Below, one piece after another: positions 41,794 through 45,424 of a stretch of 45,424 nucleotides of DNA. The stretch comes from Gemmatimonadota bacterium (GTDB lineage Bacteria > Gemmatimonadota > Gemmatimonadetes > Longimicrobiales > Gaopeijiaceae). Both the position numbers and the translations under genes were made by a program. The notes under the pieces were generated by a model that was not told the origin of the DNA, ran no database searches, and saw only the letters and a list, made by a program, of their open reading frames with translations. Numbering within the stretch: the first letter of the stretch is position 1; each line of letters starts with the position of its first letter. Where the stretch lies: the NCBI GenBank assembly GCA_009838975.1, contig VXQO01000102.1, forward strand, positions 1 through 45,424. The letters run 5' to 3'.

Positions 41794-43035
41794 TCACACC
41801 CCGGGCCGCGAGTACAGCAGGCACCCCCGCACGAACGTCATTCGCACACGTTCCAGATCGCGAAGGTCCTCCAGCGGGTTCCCGTCCACAACGATGACGT
41901 CCCCCTCCTTCCCCGCCTCCAGCGTGCCGATCCGGTCGTCCAGACGGTTCATGATCGCTGCCTGGCGCGTCGCGCTCATGATCGCGGCGTGATTGTCCGC
42001 AACCACCCCCACCTCGATCATGAACTCCATCTCCGGGACCACGACTCCGTGCCGCACGGCGGGACTCCCCGCATCGGTCCCGAACACGATTCGCACCCCG
42101 GCCCGCGCCGCCCGCAGCAGTCCGTCGTAACGCCCCTTGTCGGCAACCGCCCGCTGCCGCTCGCGGATCTTCCACTCGGGAATGTTGTACCGGCGCGCGA
42201 TCTCGGGCTTCGACTGGATCACCACCGGCGAGAACGTGGTGACGATCGGCACGCCCCGCTCCACCAGCTTGCCGATGGTGCGGTCCGACATGCTGCCGCC
42301 GTGCTCCACGGTGTCGATTCCGAAATCCACCGCCCGCTCGATCGCGGCGTCGAAGGTGGCATGCGCGGTGACGGGCAGCCCGCTGCGGTGCGTCTCGTCG
42401 ACGATGGCCTCGAGTTCCTCGTCCGTGAACTCCAGCAGGTCGTGGCACATCATAATCTTGATCAGGTCGGCGCCGGCCTTCACCTGCTCCCGCACCGCGC
42501 GCCGCATTTCGTCGGCCCCGGTGGCCTCGCGGCAGCACCAGTAGGTGTGGCCGCCGGTCTGCACGATCGCCTCGGCGCAGATCAGCAGGCGCGGGCCCGC
42601 GAACACCCCCTGCTCCACCGCCTGTTTGGCAAACTCGCCGCTCCGGTTCATCCCCAGGTCGCGCACCATCGTGATCCCGCCGCGCAGATTGGCCAGCATG
42701 TTCGCCGCAGCCTTGTAGGCGCTGATCTCGGGGGCGTCGTGCATGGACTGGGCCGCGAGGTCGTGAATGCCGTCCCAGCCGAGGTGGGCGTGGCTGTTGA
42801 TCAGGCCGGCCAGGATCGTTCCGCCCGTCGGGACGACCGCGCGAGCATCCCCCGCAGCCGCGCCCCACGCCCCGACCGACACGATCCGCCCTCCCTCCAG
42901 CGTGACGTGGCCGTCCTCGATCACCTCATCCCCTACCCCCGTGATCACGCGGCCGCGGAGCGTGACCGATGCGGGCTCGCGCGGCGCCAGGTCCTGCAGA
43001 AGCGGCTGGAACTTCCAGGCTGGTGCTTCGGGCAT
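41794..43035 (-). CDS. Imidazolonepropionase-like amidohydrolase (cytoplasmic)
   Basis: A 413-aa amidohydrolase: HxH in NSHAHLGWDG, Lys in LIKIMMC, His in VTAHATFD and VEHGGS, Asp in FGTDAGS. There is no signal peptide. GGAGG lies 8 bp before ATG 43035. It probably hydrolyses a cyclic amide or a prolyl/acyl-amino compound imported by the adjacent ABC system. A CCR pair (TYWCCREA) is unusual for the family. Confidence 0.88.
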   Translation of the reverse strand: MPEAPAWKFQPLLQDLAPREPASVTLRGRVITGVGDEVIEDGHVTLEGGRIVSVGAWGAAAGDARAVVPTGGTILAGLINSHAHLGWDGIHDLAAQSMHDAPEISAYKAAANMLANLRGGITMVRDLGMNRSGEFAKQAVEQGVFAGPRLLICAEAIVQTGGHTYWCCREATGADEMRRAVREQVKAGADLIKIMMCHDLLEFTDEELEAIVDETHRSGLPVTAHATFDAAIERAVDFGIDTVEHGGSMSDRTIGKLVERGVPIVTTFSPVVIQSKPEIARRYNIPEWKIRERQRAVADKGRYDGLLRAARAGVRIVFGTDAGSPAVRHGVVVPEMEFMIEVGVVADNHAAIMSATRQAAIMNRLDDRIGTLEAGKEGDVIVVDGNPLEDLRDLERVRMTFVRGCLLYSRPGV

Positions 43036-43050
43036 GTGAGCCTCCGTGCG

Positions 43051-44457
43051 TCAGATTCCGAGTTCCGCGAGCGCCCGGGCGCCGGCGTCGAGGTTGGTCA
43101 GGCGCATGCTCGCGTAGTTGGGCGAGTAGATGACGCCCGCCGCCCCGTTCGAGTATGCCGCGTGCACGCTCTCGTACACGATTTCGGGGGTGCAGGCGGC
43201 CTGGTCCGGGCTGGAGCGGGGGGCGTCGACGCCAATCCCCATCAGCACGGGCAACTCGCCGTCCAGCGCCTCGATGGTGTCGCGGCATTGGCCACCGACA
43301 TACGTGGATGGGCGCATTCCCGCACCCATCAGCTCGTCCCACGGCGCCTCGTCGAGCCCCAGAATCCGGTACATGATCGGCGTCATCTCGGCGGGCGCCA
43401 GGTCGCGCAGCAGGGTCGCGTGCAGCTGCTTCATCTCGCCCAGGTAGATCCCGCCCGACTGGTGCTGGTAGGTGATCGGCTTGACCCAGTCGGCGTAGTC
43501 CTTGGTCTCGGCCCACGGCCACTGCGCCTTGCGGAACGGGTTGAAGTGATTGCGGTTCCACACGTTGAGCCCGAACTCCAGCGCCGGATCACACCACTTG
43601 ACGAGCCCGTACAGCTCGCGGTCCAGGTCCTTGTTACGCCTGACCCAGTGCCGCTCGAGCAGCAGGAACTCGGGGTTGTCGAGGAGCACGCGAAGCCCGG
43701 TGATCAGCGCGCCGTCGGTGAAGTGCTCGCCGGCGCGCGCCCTTCGGAAGTAGCTGTGGAGCAGGCTGCACGCCCGCCGTGCGGCTTCCGGATCGACGCC
43801 ACCGGCCGACATCGCAACCAGGCAGTGCCTGCAGAAGCACCCCGGAGCCATCCCGGTGACCAGCTGGTCGAGTGGGCTCCGCCTCTCGTTGCACCACATG
43901 ATGCCGTCGATGTCGTAGCTCCGGCAGTGGTCCTCGATGAGCGCGTGCCACCACGTCCGGTAGGCCGGGTTCTCCTGGCAGGGGGCCCCGCCGATCCGGC
44001 CCAGGTAGTCCACCTCCATGTACTGGACGAGGTTGGGGATCTGCACGGTGTTGGCCGACCCGTGGCCGGCATACTTGAACAGCGGCTCCATCAGCTCGGG
44101 GATCACCTTCATCCCCCGCGCCCTGGCCCCGGGGATGACCATTTCGAGTATGTCGCGGTCCCGCATGGCCTCGTCAGGCGCGCGGAAGTTGGTGATGGAC
44201 GTGTTGCGGTAGAACTCGGGATGGTCCGCCAGGTACGACCCGCCCTGCACCTCCAGGGGCTCGGGCACGCCGTGGTCCGGCCAGCCGTCGATCCGCCACG
44301 AGATGCTGCGCCCGATCTTGAGCCCCAGCCAGCTGACCGTGCCCAGCAGGATCACGTTCACGCCCACGCGCTCCTGCAGCGTGTCGAGCACCGCGTCCAC
44401 GCCCTCGTCCACGAAGCTGGCGGGGCCGATCTGGATGCCTACGAACCTCTCGTTCAC
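43051..44457 (-). CDS. Putative TIM-barrel glycoside-hydrolase-like protein
   Basis: A 468-aa protein starting at GTG 44457 (GTGA overlap with the permease). It has no signal peptide. Segments such as ARGMKVIPELMEP, DIDGIMWCNER and GCFCRHC resemble uncharacterised TIM-barrel glycoside hydrolases, in which the CxCxxC group follows the acid/base strand. Acidic residues in ELMEP and CNER are possible catalytic carboxylates. Family and substrate are unknown. Its place between transporter and deaminating enzymes suggests it acts on the imported compound. Confidence 0.55.
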   Translation of the reverse strand: MNERFVGIQIGPASFVDEGVDAVLDTLQERVGVNVILLGTVSWLGLKIGRSISWRIDGWPDHGVPEPLEVQGGSYLADHPEFYRNTSITNFRAPDEAMRDRDILEMVIPGARARGMKVIPELMEPLFKYAGHGSANTVQIPNLVQYMEVDYLGRIGGAPCQENPAYRTWWHALIEDHCRSYDIDGIMWCNERRSPLDQLVTGMAPGCFCRHCLVAMSAGGVDPEAARRACSLLHSYFRRARAGEHFTDGALITGLRVLLDNPEFLLLERHWVRRNKDLDRELYGLVKWCDPALEFGLNVWNRNHFNPFRKAQWPWAETKDYADWVKPITYQHQSGGIYLGEMKQLHATLLRDLAPAEMTPIMYRILGLDEAPWDELMGAGMRPSTYVGGQCRDTIEALDGELPVLMGIGVDAPRSSPDQAACTPEIVYESVHAAYSNGAAGVIYSPNYASMRLTNLDAGARALAELGI

Positions 44458-45284
44458 TCTCGCCTCGCTTTCAGCCTGGGATCGAGCATTTCCTGCAAGC
44501 TGTCCCCCAGGAGATTCGTCGCCATCACCACCGTGAATATGGCGAGCCCGGGGAATGTGGAAATCCACCACGCCCTTCCCAGCACGTCGCGCCCCGCCGC
44601 GGTCATCAGCCCCCACTCCGGTGTCGGCGGCTGCGCCCCCAGCCCGAGGAAGCTCAGCCCGGCGCCGACCGAGATGGCGTGCCCGAACTCGAGCGTCGAG
44701 AGCACGAGCAGCGGGACCGCCGTGTTCGGCAGCACGTGCCGCAGCATGATCCGCGCGTCCGGCACGCCGATCAGCCGGGCCGCGTCGATGTATGCCTCCT
44801 CGCGTACGGTGAGCACGGTGCTGCGGACCAGGCGCGCGTAGCGGGGGATTGTGGACACGCCGACGGCGATCATCACGTTCATGATGCTGGGCCCGAGGGC
44901 CGCGATCACCACGAGCGCGAGGAGAATGCCGGGGAAGGCCAGCATGGCGTCGACGACGCGCATGAGCACGGTGTCGCTGGCGCCGCGGTAGTATCCGGAT
45001 ACGAGGCCCACCGCCGATCCGAGCGCGGCCCCGATCGCGACGCTGATGAAGCCGAGCAGGAGCGACACGCGGGCAGCGTGGATGACCCGGCTGAACACGT
45101 CGCGCCCGAGCCGGTCGGTACCGAACCAGAACTCGGCGGAAGGCGCCTCGCGGGCGCCCGAGACGGTAGCGAGGGGGTCGTGCGGTGCGGTGGCGGGCGC
45201 GAGGAGAGCAAGCAGCACCCAGGCGGCGAGGATCGTGATGCCGGAGACGAAGGCGATGCTGAAGGTCCGGCCTCGGACGGTCAT
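44454..45284 (-). CDS. dppC: Peptide-type ABC transporter permease (DppC class)
   Basis: A 276-aa permease with an N-terminal helix, periplasmic HDPLATVSGAR...FWFGTDRLGRDVFSRVIHAARVSL signature of DppC/OppC, five further membrane segments, and the EAA loop EEAYIDAARLIGVPDARIMLRHVLPN. ATG 45284 overlaps the dppB stop (ATGA). It forms the channel with DppB. Confidence 0.94.
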   Translation of the reverse strand: MTVRGRTFSIAFVSGITILAAWVLLALLAPATAPHDPLATVSGAREAPSAEFWFGTDRLGRDVFSRVIHAARVSLLLGFISVAIGAALGSAVGLVSGYYRGASDTVLMRVVDAMLAFPGILLALVVIAALGPSIMNVMIAVGVSTIPRYARLVRSTVLTVREEAYIDAARLIGVPDARIMLRHVLPNTAVPLLVLSTLEFGHAISVGAGLSFLGLGAQPPTPEWGLMTAAGRDVLGRAWWISTFPGLAIFTVVMATNLLGDSLQEMLDPRLKARRE

Positions 45285-45424
45285 GCCGCGGCCTCCTCGC
45301 GTATGCGCGGGTCGAGCCACGCGGCCAGCAAGTCCACCAGCAGGTTCACGACGACGTACATCGCTGCCATGAACAGCACGATCCCCTGCACCAGCGGATA
45401 GTCCTTCCAGAGGATCGCGCTCAC
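45281..45424 (-). CDS. dppB: Peptide-type ABC transporter permease (DppB class), C-terminal end only
   Basis: The last 47 codons of a gene that continues beyond the right edge. The sequence LVQGIVLFMAAMYVVVNLLVDLLAAWLDPRIR is the typical final helix and tail of DppB/OppB. The substrate-binding protein gene is probably further right, outside the window. Confidence 0.9.
   Translation of the reverse strand: MSAILWKDYPLVQGIVLFMAAMYVVVNLLVDLLAAWLDPRIREEAAA

Overview
The window is a very GC-rich bacterial chromosome segment with dense, overlapping genes. Stop/start overlaps of the GTGA, ATGA or TGATG type occur at most junctions. Its contents are typical of a marine or host-associated heterotroph: secreted lipoproteins with Ig-like and leucine-rich repeats, TRAP and peptide ABC transporters, many amidohydrolases and amidases, and PLP aminotransferases. 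A Gemmatimonadota-like or related sponge/marine lineage would fit, but no phylogenetic marker gene is present, so this is only a guess.

Layout. (1) 1-2.4 kb: edge of a lipoprotein gene, an amidohydrolase lipoprotein and a coupled double-VOC protein. (2) 2.5-4.9 kb: a secreted beta-propeller-like protein. (3) 5.0-9.4 kb: an operon of Ldh2-type dehydrogenase, desuccinylase/aspartoacylase-like hydrolase and the first of three LRR metzincin lipoproteins, preceded by two AT-rich palindromes 21 bp apart. (4) 9.5-16.7 kb, minus strand: hydantoinase-type hydrolase, 1-Cys peroxiredoxin, a PLP aminotransferase coupled to an aminotransferase-like protein that appears to lack the catalytic lysine, an SDR, a DUF819 membrane protein and a D-2-hydroxyacid dehydrogenase. 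Two copies of an inverted repeat built on CCCTGACGT sit at the starts of the hydantoinase and SDR genes. (5) 16.8-21.4 kb: NCS2-like permease with an extra C-terminal domain, coupled to a complete TRAP transporter. (6) 21.4-24.7 kb: a PaaK-like adenylate-forming enzyme divergent from a small Tat lipoprotein plus amidase, sharing a TetR-like operator. (7) 24.7-33.5 kb: two giant tandem LRR metzincin lipoproteins. (8) 33.5-45.4 kb, minus strand: a peptide-type ABC transporter operon with interleaved catabolic enzymes, ending in an FAD-linked aldonolactone-oxidase-type gene.

The most striking region is 34436-37233. It is an AT-rich IS1595-family (ISXO2-like) transposon with 23-bp perfect terminal inverted repeats and an 8-bp target duplication, inserted in the FAD oxidase gene. 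Removing the element and one duplication copy in silico restores the oxidase frame exactly. The element carries unusual cargo: a tRNA-Leu(UAA)-like gene whose 3' end matches the inner terminal repeat, and three Cys-tRNA-like cloverleaves with two extra anticodon-loop bases. Each cloverleaf sits on a long extended stem whose sequence differs from copy to copy although pairing is kept. The cargo also includes a 47-aa ORF and a frameshifted HExxH lipoprotein. Both the transposase and the HExxH gene are off frame by one extra base in a homopolymer.

Outside the element no gap between genes exceeds 300 bases. The gaps at 2379-2541, 4909-5051, 22804-22917 and 24673-24751 hold the regulatory-looking repeats listed; the gaps at 88-180 and 16698-16791 show nothing I can support.
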